Below, piece by piece: positions 25,510 to 43,597 of a stretch of 64,000 nucleotides of DNA. The stretch comes from Lepturacanthus savala. Its lineage: Eukaryota; Chordata; Actinopteri; Scombriformes; Trichiuridae. Position numbers and translations under genes: made by a program. The stretch lies in contig CM060462.1 in NCBI GenBank assembly GCA_030544235.1, forward strand, positions 525,501-589,500, in the 5' to 3' direction. Each line of letters begins with the position of its first letter. Position 1 is the first letter of the stretch. The notes under the pieces are model-generated. The model saw only the letters and a list, made by a program, of their open reading frames with translations, searched no databases and was not told where the DNA came from.

Positions 25510-27490
25510 CTCCCACTAATCCTCTTTCACAATGAACTCCACAGTTCTTTTCTTCCCGTCTGAACAACTTTTGTCCAGATTTTTCCACCTTTGTTGCTGC
25601 TTCATGCCCTGCTGTCCTTTCCTTTCCTTCCCTCTTCTCCTCTTCCTCCTCGTGCATCAACATGCCATAAAACACGTCTACCTCTGAGGGAAGGTCTCTG
25701 GTTTCAGCTCCCCTCCTCCTCCCCCGGCTGCTTCTGGAACGGTGAGAAAGGTGGAAACAGGAGGAACAACGGGCGAAAGCAGCGGGTCACTTTACACACT
25801 GCCCCAAAGAAAGGACAAAAAAAGCTTTGTGTGTGTGTTTTTGTTGCTGTGGAAGCAAAAGAGCAGAAAAAGAAGCTTCTGATGTTCAGCGATGCGATTT
25901 CTGCAGAGACTTCAACCCAACGATGAATTCTGTCACCTGAGGCGTTGATTTGTTACTGGTGCGCTTCTTAAACTGCTTCTCCAACACGATCGCTGTGGCC
26001 GACCAGACACGACGGCTGCAGCTTCTCGATGTGAAGCATCAGACATGACAACAAAGCTGAAGATGCCACATTCAGCACTAAGAAACCAGAGCAGCGTTTG
26101 TCTCTGTGCACAAAATCATTGATGACTGTGAGGAAACTATCTGCAGATGAAGTGATGGAAAGAACAGTTACTCCTGTATTTACCTCAGTAACAGGTCTGG
26201 GTCTTTATGTTTCTGTGTTCCTTGACTCATCAACATTCTATTATCTTCATAAATTCACTTCCTGAAGACGTTTCCTTCCTCAGATCAAATCTGCATCACG
26301 CTGCTTCCTGATCAGCTGATCAGGTCATTTATGAGAGAACATGAACAACTTTTATCAAAAATATCAAATCTAAAGATTCCATGCATATAATTACATCAGT
26401 TGAGTCACTAACAAACAGGTAATGTATCTATTTTTTCCATTTTGTGCTCCTTTCTTTGCAGAAAATAGTATTTTAATAGTATTAATAGTATTTACTGTTT
26501 GAGGGGATTATTCTCAGGACTTCAATGATTAAATAGATATAAACATGTCAGAGTTGAAAATCCTAACGATGTAAATAAAACGAGTCTTTCTGGGGGTTTG
26601 TCTCCGACATGTTCTCAGGAAAAAGGTGGAATAAGTTGATGTATATGAGAAGAAGTGCTTGGAAACTATTTCTCTTTTTTTTTTCGCTTGAAATATAAAA
26701 AGTTGTCAGAAAAAAAGACGTATCGGTATAAAATGAGTAATAAACCTGAAGAGGCTTCACTGGGTTAAACTTCACCAGAGTTAACTGGTTAATATTGAAC
26801 CGTCCAGGTTTAATATAACCAGAGTTAATCCTCTGGTTCTTGTGGTGAACGTCTGATCTGCTCCGGCTGTGACTCAAACTCTTCTCGACGTGACGTTAAC
26901 ACGTTGAACTAAACTGCATCAGCTGCAGCGTTCAGCTCCAGACGCTGGTGTTTGCTGAATGTGATTTTATTCTGTACTCACTCACATGTGAGCTGTAAAA
27001 AAACAGCAGGGTTCCAGCTCATGTGACCCAGAATAAAGAAGCAGTGAAGTATTTGTTTGGTTTCATGGAGTTCTGTCGTGTGATTGTAAAGAAACTGTCT
27101 TTGGTCTCCAGCTCCGTTAAAGCTGAATATTCACACTGCTGTGTTGTTGTGATGTCACAGTTTTACATTTCCTAACTGAAGACAGAGCAGCTTGTTGTGT
27201 AGTGACAACATGTAACACATCTTATATGATTTCCTGTGATGACATCATTAAGCCCTAATGTCACGTTCCTCTGTGACTGATGATGATCTGCTCGGATCTT
27301 TTTTTATGGGACCGTGTCTGGGCAGCGTCTGGTTTGGCTTCTGTCAGTGAGGTGAGTCAGAGCTGCTGCTGCTGAGTTTCTTCCAGCGACGGACACAGAT
27401 CACAACCTTCCATTTACTGCTTTAAACTGGTTCCATTAGCCTCCATCAGACACATGATCCGGCTCCTCTCCTCCGTTAATGAGGAGCTGC
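25510..27490. other. no gene recognised
   Basis: Unique-looking sequence. Short frames at 25591-25926 and 26563-26877 have no family resemblance or splice support. Confidence 0.45.
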
Positions 27491-27494
27491 TGCA

Positions 27495-28414
27495 CGTTTT
27501 AACACTGAGATGCAGACGTGGGGTCAAAAATGACCCCATGTGTGGTTAATTCTTCAAAATCCTTGAACTTTATTTAAACTCTAGATTTATTTTTTATATT
27601 CCTTGTATTCCTTATGAAAAATGTTTGTGACCTGAGGCCATTTGTATATTTATTTTTTTAGTTTTTAATAATTTAAAAAAAACTGCAGTGGAGTCAAAAA
27701 TGACCCCAATTAAAATCACTGTCTTTCTTCAATAAAAGTAAGACATTTCTTTCATTTTGGTTAGAGATGATATATTTTGTTCAACTAAACAGTGACTTTA
27801 TTTTTGACATTTTCATTCTTCACATTTTACCACATAACGATGCATCCATCAGGTATAAAAAGGTGTTTGTGTCCTTCTGTCTGTCTGTAGAGAATGAACA
27901 GGAACATCCAGCAGGTCATGCACACACACACGCACACACACATGCACACACACACACGCACACACACACACTTCTCTCTCCTGTTGAGTGCAGCTGTCAC
28001 TAACTACTTGCTTCTGGCTGTGGCCTGTGGCCGTTTCACACTGGGGTCCAACAGCAATTGATGGCTTTGTGATATTTGTTTCTTGGACACAACTGGCAGC
28101 TCTTCCTCTGCTGCTGGGCCTGTGAGCTTCTCTCCTGTGGCTGGATCACAGCAGTTTTTGTCTCTCCACACCTTCCTATTGCTTCAGTGATGTCGTTGGT
28201 AGGTTTCCCTACACCCATGCAGCTTATATGCAACTAATGGCATCGTATACACAGAGACAACCAGAGGAAGACATCGGAAGAATCTGGGGGATAACACTGT
28301 CCATCAGTTGTGAAATGGATTCAGACAGAGGCTACAACATCACCACTGACTACTTCAGCAACGTGCCTCTTGGGAACCTAAAAACCTACATCACTGAAGC
28401 CATGGGGAGGTGTC
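27495..28414. mobile_element. piggyBac-like transposon relic, rearranged
   Basis: On the plus strand, 28228-28414 encodes SDRGYNITTDYFSNVPLGNL, matching the conserved GRN-TTDNFF region of piggyBac transposases. On the minus strand, 28036-28233 encodes RKSCQLCPRNKYHKAINCCW, like the Cys-rich C-terminus of the same family. The GGGGTCAAAAATGACCCC palindrome near 27520 and a TTAA at 27496 may belong to it. The two fragments face opposite ways, so it is not functional. Confidence 0.6.
27920..27971. repeat. interrupted (CA)n
   Basis: CA with CG and TG interruptions. Confidence 0.9.
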
Positions 28415-28730
28415 AGTCAGTCATCTTCTATACCTGCTTATTCCTCATTAGGGTCACATGGTCTGCTGGAGCCAATCCCAGCGCGTTACAGCGAGAGGCA
28501 GGATACACCCCAGATGGTCTCCAGGCTATCATGGACACACACACCATTCACTCACACTTAGACATTTTCTCCAATTAACCTCAGCCTATTTTTGGACCAT
28601 GGAAGGAAAGTGGAGAACCCAAAGAAAAGCCACACTTCACAGGGAGAACATGTCAACTCCACACAGACGAAGGTGAACCTGAGACCTTCTTGCTGTGAGG
28701 CAAAGACGTTAACCACTGCTCCTCCCTGTC
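28415..28730 (+). mobile_element. dispersed non-LTR-like repeat, longer copy
   Basis: Starts CAGTCAGTCATCTTCTATAC and continues through GGAGCCAATCCCAGCG, CCCCAGATGGTCTCCAG and GAGACCTTCTTGCTGTGAGG. Related to 10991-11187 and 8590-8745. It interrupts the piggyBac relic at 28414. Confidence 0.65.
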
Positions 28731-29779
28731 ACCATGTGTGTACATGTGTGTCATGGTCCCCAGATCTATGGACTGTTCTCTGTCAGACAAACACATTTTA
28801 AACCTGACTGATTGTAGGTACTGGTAGGCGAAGGAGAGGTCTGCTGATATTCTATATAACAATAAACTACATGTAAAGCACCTTTTATACAGGAATGAAG
28901 CACTGAAATGAATGAAATTACGTTCTTTACAACAGAAAAACAACATTAAAACATGTTTTAAAGCAGAGATTTAGAGAATGAAGACGCCTTTAAGATAAAA
29001 ACACAACACGTTAGCAACATAAAGTCAAACAGGAATAAAGTTAATCCGACTCGTTCTCTTAGAAGTGATTGTTAACCTGCTGCTAGTTCAGGTACATAGA
29101 TGAATTCATATTCTTCAGAATCTACTGTTCCATACAGGAAGTATCACAGCCTCTCCTGCATATCAACTATTAGTAGAATTTATCATGATGACCACATCAA
29201 CTACTCGACTTATTACCGTCATCTCTAAATGCAGAAACACAGGAAACAGTTTTCAAACTGACCTTTTATTTAACCCCCAACTTTCAAACATAAAAACCAG
29301 AACCAGACTCTGTGACCTCATTAATCCGCTGCCCCTCAACAACCAACCAACGATAGTGACCCACTGACGTCCTGCAGCTCATTAAAGCTCAAACTGCTTC
29401 AGCTGCATCATGAACCTGTAGGAGACAACGAGCTCGGCTTCATTTCAGTAAAAACTAGTAGGACACTACTTCTCTTCTTTAAAGGGTTCGGATTCTTTTT
29501 GCTGCTTTTTTTGCTTGTTTGCTGCACAACAAAAATCGCATGACCCGTTTTTTGCTGATGTCCTGGTGCAACGCTGCAAACAGAAGCAGCTCCGGACACT
29601 CATTATAGTTAATGCTGACTTTGTATGGGAGTGAAATATATATATAGTTGACCTGCTAACTTCAGATACACTCCCACACAGAGCAGAGTTAACACTAGAG
29701 AACAGTATCAGAACAAACACACATACAGCTGACTTAAGACTGTTTGACAGTTCTCTTAACTGACAAATGCATATGTACA

Positions 29780-29780
<1 letters not shown>
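28731..29780. other. no gene recognised
   Basis: Unique-looking sequence without supported exons or repeats. Confidence 0.45.
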
Positions 29781-29987
<207 letters not shown>

Positions 29988-29999
29988 GAACCCAGAGTT

Positions 30000-31405
30000 T
30001 ATATAAACCCTTGTGTTCTTGTGGTTTTCTGGTGAATTCTAAACTGTGGATTAAACGTTCGTCTTGGAAACATTTGGTGTCTCTGTTCATTTAGTCTCCA
30101 TTAAAACCGCATCAATACAGAGTGATGATGTTACATCAGCAACATAATACTGACTTGATTCAACTAAATCAAACTGGAGTCCACCAACATATTTTGGAAG
30201 CGTACGATAGAAAATGAGGCACTAAAAGAAACAACGCACATAAAAATAAAAACTCCTGAAAGTGTCCAGCAGGCAGTTTGAAGCAGAGAAGGTTAAACTT
30301 GGAAAAAGTGCCCATAAAGTTCTTTAATAAAATACAATACATGAGTCTCAGCATTCAACAAAAGGTCATGACAGAGCTTCTGTGGCTAATGTAATAATAA
30401 TAAAATAATCTGTCGTAACTTTTATATATCAGAGAAAGAAATAAAGAGAGAAGCTGCAGTGAGAAGCTTTATTTCTCCTCCGAGACACGAGCAGCTTTTA
30501 AGAAGCCGAGGTCGTAGGTCAGCAACACTTTCAGTAAATTACTGCAAGAGAAACATCTCGGGTTTATGACTCAGGGTTGTGTCAGTGTGAGATTCAGGTG
30601 GTGGTCCTCAAAATGACTCCACAGCTTCACACCAACACTTTCCTGCTTGTTGAGGGGTCAGAGGTCAGGTTTACTAGCCACAGCAGGGACGTTTTACTGC
30701 AGACGGCAGCAGAGAGACACCTGCAGAAATACTCCAGTAAAACCACAGAAAGTCTAGAGGAGGAGGTGGCTGCATTTTAATTCTGCTATTAATCATTCAT
30801 TTATCATTAAGGTGTAAAAATCACAGCTCAGTTGGAATTGAAACTTTCCTAAAATCCCTGGATATAGAAGGTGATGATTTCTGTTCATAGGTCATAACAC
30901 CGTGAATACTCGTCTAACGATGTGATCAGCACCATGTGATCACCTCATATATGAATGACGTGAAAGATAAAGGATCGGAACTCGGAAGGAATCCAAACCT
31001 GGAGAAGCAGTAAAGACTACAATTCCCATGATCCCACGGTCCTTTATGACATCATTAACTCCATCGTTTTGTTTTAATTGTGGCAGAAAACAACGTTTTA
31101 TGTTTGTAAGTAAACAATCATGTTCTTACAGATTTAAATATTTCATTTGTGTTACTTCAAATTGGTTAAAACACAAAAAGACAAATCTGTGCAGTGAAAT
31201 TCCATCTGCTGATTCTATGATTCCACTGACATTACTGATTACACGCTGCCAACACAAATGAAAACACAGCACAGACTTTCCCTTTGAAAGAAAACAGCAG
31301 CAGCTGAACTACTTTACATTCACGGAGCAGAGGATCAGAATGTGATGCTGCAGAGGATCATCTCCCTCTCTGAACATGTGCTGCCACCCACACCCACTAT
31401 ATAAA
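30000..31405. other. no gene recognised
   Basis: Unique-looking sequence; no supported exon. Confidence 0.45.
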
Positions 31406-31412
31406 TAATATG

Positions 31413-31557
<145 letters not shown>

Positions 31558-31919
31558 CCTCTCTGTCTGTGAGCTGTGCTGCCTACATGCTGCACATTCA
31601 TATTCACAGTCTGCCTGAGGACAGTAAAGAGGGTCAAAGGTTCCACTAAGAATCTGTTAAATATACACAGGTTCATGTTGTATCATCCCAAACAGACCAG
31701 AATATATCTGAGGGGGTTTACAGGGACAGTGATGGATGGCAGTGACTCATTCCTTGTTCAGATTCTTGCCAGTAAAAAGCTAAAAAGTTTCTTGCACAAA
31801 CTTGTTTTTCAAAGGATGGAACATTGTAAAGTAGATGTGGTTGTGACGTGTGTTTGTCCGCCTGCTTTTTACTGCTTCTCCACTGCAGCAGCTTATTGAG
31901 ACGTAACGTTACGTGATGC

Positions 31920-32190
31920 ATGCTAACATGTTAGCATCAAGGGTTTTCTAATCATCCATTAACCTTCTGATCAATGATCAAACACATTGATCCATTAGAA
32001 CACTGCAGTGATAGTTGCTGGAAATGTTCCTCTATATGTAGATATTGATGCAGCAACAACAGACATCAGCAGCTGGAACAGTCATTTTATCAATGTATAG
32101 AGTGGATTTATGATTAGTTTAAAGTTATATTTATTGAAAAATCAGTTCTTTCTTTCAAAAATAATGAAATTTCTAAGTGACTCCCAACAC
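31920..32190. mobile_element. MITE-like element copy, one end missing
   Basis: Carries GCATCAAGGGTTTTCTAATC, GTTGCTGGAAATGTTCCTCT and the terminal TTTCTAAGTGACTCCCAAC, the reverse orientation of the 10629 copy. Confidence 0.65.
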
Positions 32191-32441
32191 CAACCACCTG
32201 CACCACATCACAGCCGTTCAATGACCTTCGACCTTTAGTTCTTAAAACCATAAATACATCTTGTTGGTGACTTAAAAAACTAACACTGATTGTAGAGTTT
32301 CAGCATCAGATAACACTGATTAATCATTGTTTTCAGAACATCAAAGATTCTACATCGACATCTAAGATCAATAATGTTTGATCAGATCTTTATGCTACAG
32401 CTTCTGATCAGGACATCAATAGGTTAGGTAGACAATGACCT

Positions 32442-32577
<136 letters not shown>

Positions 32578-32953
32578 CCCTCTCTCTCTCTGAGACAGCA
32601 TGGCGACACAGAGCTTCTCAGCTGATTCTCTGGATTAGATTTATAACTCATAACTCTTCTAGATGAAATGTGTCAGGATCAGGTCTCGTTGCACATTGAT
32701 GATTTATTTCAGTTTCAATAAAAACAATTAAATCAAAGTTCGATTGAACGTGTTAAGTGGATGTTTTTGTAAATAAAGTCTATATAATATAATTGTGTCT
32801 CCCCAGCAGTAAATTATGTTCACTACAAATATTTTTACACTGATCAGTGCAACTTTGAAGCATGAGTGAAGTTCAGGTTTGGTTCTTCACACAATGAATG
32901 ATGTGTTCAGTCGTGTTGTGTGTATAAAGCATTTACAGCACATATGCAGCCTC

Positions 32954-32954
<1 letters not shown>

Positions 32955-32989
<35 letters not shown>

Positions 32990-33017
32990 ATTATATATAT
33001 ATATATATATATATATC

Positions 33018-33112
<95 letters not shown>
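32955..33112. repeat. (TA)n with CTATTA interruptions, then (CA)n
   Basis: About 135 bp of TA with two CTATTA interruptions, followed by ten CA units. Confidence 0.97.
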
Positions 33113-33113
<1 letters not shown>

Positions 33114-33208
33114 AGAACAGGAAGACATGATATTGGACAAGCTGATCTCTGGTAAATCAGAAGTAGCAGTTTTAGTGTCTCAATTCACTTAAATCTAAAT
33201 CGATTATC

Positions 33209-33217
33209 CCCCCCCAC

Positions 33218-33250
<33 letters not shown>

Positions 33251-33258
33251 ACACACAC
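33209..33258. repeat. C run plus (CA)n
   Basis: CCCCCCC precedes about 23 CA units with one interruption. Confidence 0.95.
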
Positions 33259-33637
33259 TCCTGTTAACTCAGTCTGCAGCCTCTTCCCATTCCTCCACTT
33301 AACAAGCTGCTCTGACAGATCTCTGCTGTCACTGCAGTAACTCAGCACTACAGGACCAGATAGCAACACGACACATGCACGCGCACATGCACGCACACAC
33401 ACACACAGTGAGCTGCAGCCATATGCTGCGCATGCTACACGAGTCGCAGACAGATAAACACACCAGCACGTTCTTCTTCTTGTAACGAAAGGGAGTCAGG
33501 ACCAGATTTAGTGATTAGAGAGAGAGACACAGAGACAGAGAGAGGACTGCTGGGGAGGGGTCTGTGTGGAGATGGAGGTAAATGATTAAGTATTGTTGTG
33601 CGTTCATTTCCTCTGCCGAGCCACGGCTCCATTCCTT

Positions 33638-33662
33638 CACACACACACACACACACAGATTC

Positions 33663-33716
<54 letters not shown>
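33638..33716. repeat. (CA)n then (TG)n, inverted dinucleotide pair
   Basis: About ten CA units, a GATTCTGTC spacer and about 24 TG units; CA and TG can pair into a hairpin. Confidence 0.95.
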
Positions 33717-33717
<1 letters not shown>

Positions 33718-33894
33718 TGATAGTAGAAGCAGTGAGGAAGAGGAGTGGCAGACATCCATTAAAAAGATCTATTCACTGTTTTCTCAATCGTCGTCACTTT
33801 TTTTCCTTCAGTCTCCAGTGGTCACAACAGATGTAGTAGATGACTGAGGCCTCATCATTTACTCTGTGGAGGAGAGGACAGCAATGCATCATGG

Positions 33895-34253
33895 GAGGAG
33901 GGGAGGAGGAGGAGGAGAGGAGGAGGAGGAGGGGAGGAGGAGAGGAAGAGGAGGAGAGGAGAGGAGGAGAGGAGAGGAGGAGAGGAGGGGAGGAGGAGGA
34001 GGAGGAGAGGAGGAGGAGGAGGAGAGGAGGGGAGGAGGAGGAGGAGGAGAGGAGGAGGAGAGGAGGGGAGGAGGAGGAGGAGGAGAGGAGGGGAGGAGGA
34101 GGAGGAGGGGAGGAGGAGGAGGAGGAGGAGAGGAGGAGGGGAGGAGGAGAGGAGGAGGAAGAGAAGAGGAGAGGAGGAGGAGAGGAGGAGGAGGAGAGGA
34201 GGAGGAGAGGAGGAGAGGAGGAGGAGAGGAGGAGAGGAGGAGGAGAGGAGGAG
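33895..34253. repeat. purine-only GGA tract
   Basis: About 360 bp with A and G only on the plus strand, built from GGAGGA and GGAGAGGA words. Long frames on both strands are artefacts. Confidence 0.97.
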
Positions 34254-34712
34254 TATGGATGGCAGCTTTTAAAGATTCTCACAACCAGCATGTTCTGCTC
34301 TTTTTTCCTCATCAATCCGTTTAAAACATCCAACCAGAGACTCACTGTGACATCACAAGTGCTGACATCACTTCCTGTAGAACAATGTGACTTTGCATGT
34401 TTCATGTTTTCTGAATGAATTAATTGATCAATTTGAACCTTCAACCCTTAAAAAACACATTTCTGTGTTTTTGAATAGTTAAATTGATCTCACATAAAAA
34501 CATCAGATCTTCAACGTCATCACGTTATTGACTCGTCTCTGATGATGTCACTGATTTCTACCAATGATGGAATTTCTGCTGCGTAGCTGCTAAAAGCAGC
34601 TGAACAGGTAGAGAACAGGTAAACACCTTCCTCAGATCAGCCTTTATCTCAATGCAGAACAAACCGTCCATTTGTTAGTTTGCTGCTTTTCTGCTGGGAT
34701 GTTCCAGATCCA

Positions 34713-37415
<2,703 letters not shown>

Positions 37416-37420
37416 ATAAA

Positions 37421-39660
<2,240 letters not shown>

Positions 39661-39665
39661 TAATA

Positions 39666-39935
39666 CTATTGTTCAAAAGTCTGGGCTCAGTTAGAAATGT
39701 CCTTATTTTTGAAAGTAAAGAACTGTTTTTTTCAATGAATATAACTTTAAACTAATGACAAAAAAACTGACCTTAGTTTGAGCAGGTTGAGTATCTGGAG
39801 CATCATGTTTGTTGGGCCTCATTATTTCTACTGTGTTAATGTCTTTACTATGTTTTCTGTTCATTTGACATCTCATGGAGGTAAAATGTGACTTTTCATG
39901 GAAAACACTAAATTGTCTGGGTGACTCCAAACAGC
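39666..39935. mobile_element. MITE-like element copy, central part deleted
   Basis: The ends TATTGTTCAAAAGTCTGGGC and AATTGTCTGGGTGACTCCAA are inverted-repeat related. CCTTATTTTTGAAAGTAAAG follows the left end as in the other copies. Confidence 0.7.
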
Positions 39936-39939
39936 AGCA

Positions 39940-41290
39940 GATTCTTTGTCTTTTAACGGTTCAACTCAGGTTTTGGAGCATTGACCGCTGTGTTTAACTT
40001 CTGACACGAGACGAGAATATAAACAACAGGAACCATGTTCCTCACTTTCCTTGCAGGTCTAACATTCTGCACACGTTTTGGTGCAAAAGTGCCAAAGGCT
40101 CTGGCATTAGATGTTGAAGGAATCTGAGGGTTTGAATCCTCCACGGCGCAGCTGAAACAGCCAAGGACGCCGCCGCCGGGCAAAGAACCGGGAGGGAGGA
40201 GCTGAGATGAGAAAGATTTTCAGATGAGTTCGGGGACTTTGGGAGGGATTCTGGCTGCTGTGGTTGGAGGTGAGGGAATGAAGCAGAGGGTTAAAGGCTT
40301 CGCTGCTCTTCTTCTTCTTGGTATGCAGAGTGAACGAGGTGGGAGGAGACATTAAGGTGGTTCCATCCTGTGGAGACTCCTCACCGCTGGAAAAACCTCT
40401 TTACCCAACACAGAGTTCATGCTCATCATAAACCCATGAGTCACATTGTGACACGTTGGTCTTTTTGATAAAAAGTGTTGGGAAAGTTACTTCAAAACTG
40501 GAATGTTTACTGTAATTATGACTTTTTACTGTCATTTCAAAGTCATTTGTCATATTATAATATTACTGTGTTTAGAATGTAAGGCATTACTCTACTATTA
40601 CATTACTTTTAAGTTACTCCTGGACAGTTCTTTAGGTGGAGCACACAAAATGTATTTAACTACCATGTTCTTCAAATCCTGGAGAACGTGATATCTGATG
40701 TTTTCTGCAGCTTCACTCATCTCCATCTTCTGACGAGTCAAAAAGTGAAACATCTGTCATGGACATTTCTCTGCTGCCGAAAAACATTTTAGAAGATGAC
40801 GACTTCAATCCAGGTTAAACACACTAAGACATTAGTACTTTTCCTGTAATGCTGACATTACTGCGTCACAGCAAAAATCAATGCATGACAGTAATTTATT
40901 ACTTTTATAACGTGTTACTCCCAACACTGTTAATAAATAAGTTGATGAAACATTTGACCTGAACGCTTTAAATTCCTCATTTATTAAAACCAACAGATCC
41001 TGTGTCAGTGTGTTGGTCTGCACTGGTGGAGCTGACATCCAGCCATCATGGAGCGACGCAGCATCTTTCTCTGCTGCGTCCTAAACCTCGGTGCTAGTCC
41101 GGCTCCTGTCGGCCGCTGCAGGGAGGGTCACTGATTGGTTGTTCAGCTGTGATTCAGCACACAAGAAGAGGAAGGGAAGCACCAAAGTAAACATTTCTCC
41201 TCATCCTTTCCTCCGCCTCTTAATTTCTACAACCACAAGTGAAAAGCTTCGAGCTGAACAGCACCAGTTATCACAGCCTCGCTTCAGGCC
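39940..41290. other. no gene recognised
   Basis: No supported exon or repeat seen. Confidence 0.45.
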
Positions 41291-41299
41291 TCATTAACA

Positions 41300-41749
<450 letters not shown>

Positions 41750-41799
41750 ACCTCAGTTCACCCTGACACTTTATCAGAACAACAACATCCACATTAACT

Positions 41800-43130
41800 G
41801 GACTCAGGTTCAGAGTAAATGTGTGAACTCAGCAGAAAGTTCATGTAGACATGTTTTATTAAGACATTAGATAGAAAAGCTGCTTCTAGACAGGTTTAAG
41901 GAGAAGGTGGCTCAAATATTTTGGATCAATCAGAGAAAAAGATGAACCACTGTTAAAAATATCTGGTTCTTTAGTAAAAAGTTGAAGTTACTGACAAAGA
42001 ACTGAACTCCCAACATGATTTCACTGTGAATTAATGAATGAACGTTTATTTCAGGTCATTTATAAGAAGGTATATAGTGAAGGTCTGATCAATCCAACTA
42101 AACATCACCCAGAAGTAATAAAACAACAAAAACCATCCAAACTTCACCTTCTTTCTCATATTTTCAGAATTAACTGCCACACTTTCAAATCACCATCAAC
42201 ATTGTTCCATACATTAACTTCAGAGCACTTTCAGAAATGCGTCCATCTTTTATTTTAGTCTTGGATTTTATTTTCTTAAAGTTTTTCCCTCAGACGTCTA
42301 CATTAGTTTTCCTACAACCCATTGTAATGCACTTTAAACATTGTCAGTGCTACTTTATAATCTACTAAAGGTTTTTATTTAATAAAAAATCCATTTGATG
42401 GTTCTCTATAATTAGCCTGTGTTACCATCCATAGGGTTTGGTTTTTACTGGGTGGGATATGTATATTTATGCAGGGACCAATGAATCACACAGACCAGAC
42501 ATGTTGTTTCAACAAATCCTAACCTTCACATGGAAAACTGATCTTATCATGATTTATCTGTATGTTTCAATTCAACTATTTGACCATAATAACATAACAG
42601 CTTTCAAACACTCGTGACACTAGTGATGCCTTTTTATCTATTAAAATTGAGTTCATTAGGCTCTTAATGTCCATAGCTATGGCAGCTGAGGATCATGGGT
42701 ATTGTAGTAATAAATGCTGATGGACAGAAACAGGGAGATCAGGAATGATCCTTACATCAGGAGAATTTCTGTCCTCGGTGAGATTGTGTGTAGAAATGTT
42801 TGAAATCAGGGAAACACAACCAGCTCTACAAAGTTCCTCACCAGAAACAAACGCCCAAAGAAAAGAAGCAAATATGTGGTGAAAATTCTAAACGGTCGAA
42901 TCCCTGGACAGAAACAATGACAGGTAGGATGATGACTGATAAATGTTCCTGCAGCTGCTTAAACGCTGACTTTTTTTCTTTTGATGCAAACAGAAAACTG
43001 AATATTGACTCATTGTTATAAACACACACATACGTAGGTAGAGAGGTGAGCTGATGACCTGACTCACCTCCCACACACACAGCTATAAAAATATAAAGGA
43101 GGCCTTCTACATACAGCTTTACATAAAGAG
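41800..43130. other. no gene recognised
   Basis: AT-rich, unique-looking sequence; no supported exon. Confidence 0.45.
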
Positions 43131-43135
43131 GAGCG

Positions 43136-43347
43136 CAGGGGAGGGGAGGGGGAGGAGGAGGAGGAGGAGGAGGAGGAGAGGGAGGAGGAGGAGGAGGAGA
43201 GGGAGGAGGAGGGAGAGGAGGAGGAGGAGGAGGAGGAGAGGGAGGAGGAGGAGGAGATGGGGAGGAGGAGGAGGAGGAGAGGGAGGAGGAGGAAGAGGAG
43301 GAGGAGAGGGAGGGGGAGGAGGAGAGGAGGAGGAGGAGGAGGAGGGA
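43136..43347. repeat. purine-rich GGA tract
   Basis: About 210 bp almost free of pyrimidines, built from GGAGGAGGAGGAGAGGGA words. Confidence 0.97.
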
Positions 43348-43419
43348 ACACGAGAGACAATCGTGATGTGTGACTCTGCTGCTGCAGAAAAACAAGAGAA
43401 ACAAGACAAATACGTGGGG

Positions 43420-43423
<4 letters not shown>

Positions 43424-43486
<63 letters not shown>
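43424..43486. repeat. (CA)n microsatellite
   Basis: About 31 CA units. Confidence 0.97.
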
Positions 43487-43489
<3 letters not shown>

Positions 43490-43597
43490 CCTGAAATATT
43501 TAAGTCTCTCTTCATCACTCTGCTCCCTCAGCTCCTCCCATCACTTCTTCACCCTGACTCAGCATCTTTTTAGCCTAAGCAGCATGAAGCTGCTGCA

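Noticed and set aside
33794..34444. Pro/Ser- or Gly/Glu-rich frames over 150 codons
   Set aside because: Translation of the GGA purine tract in several frames; no start context or conserved domain.
42838..43518. Minus-strand frame of 226 codons with long proline and serine runs
   Set aside because: Translation of the 43.1-kb GGA tract and a flanking CA repeat.
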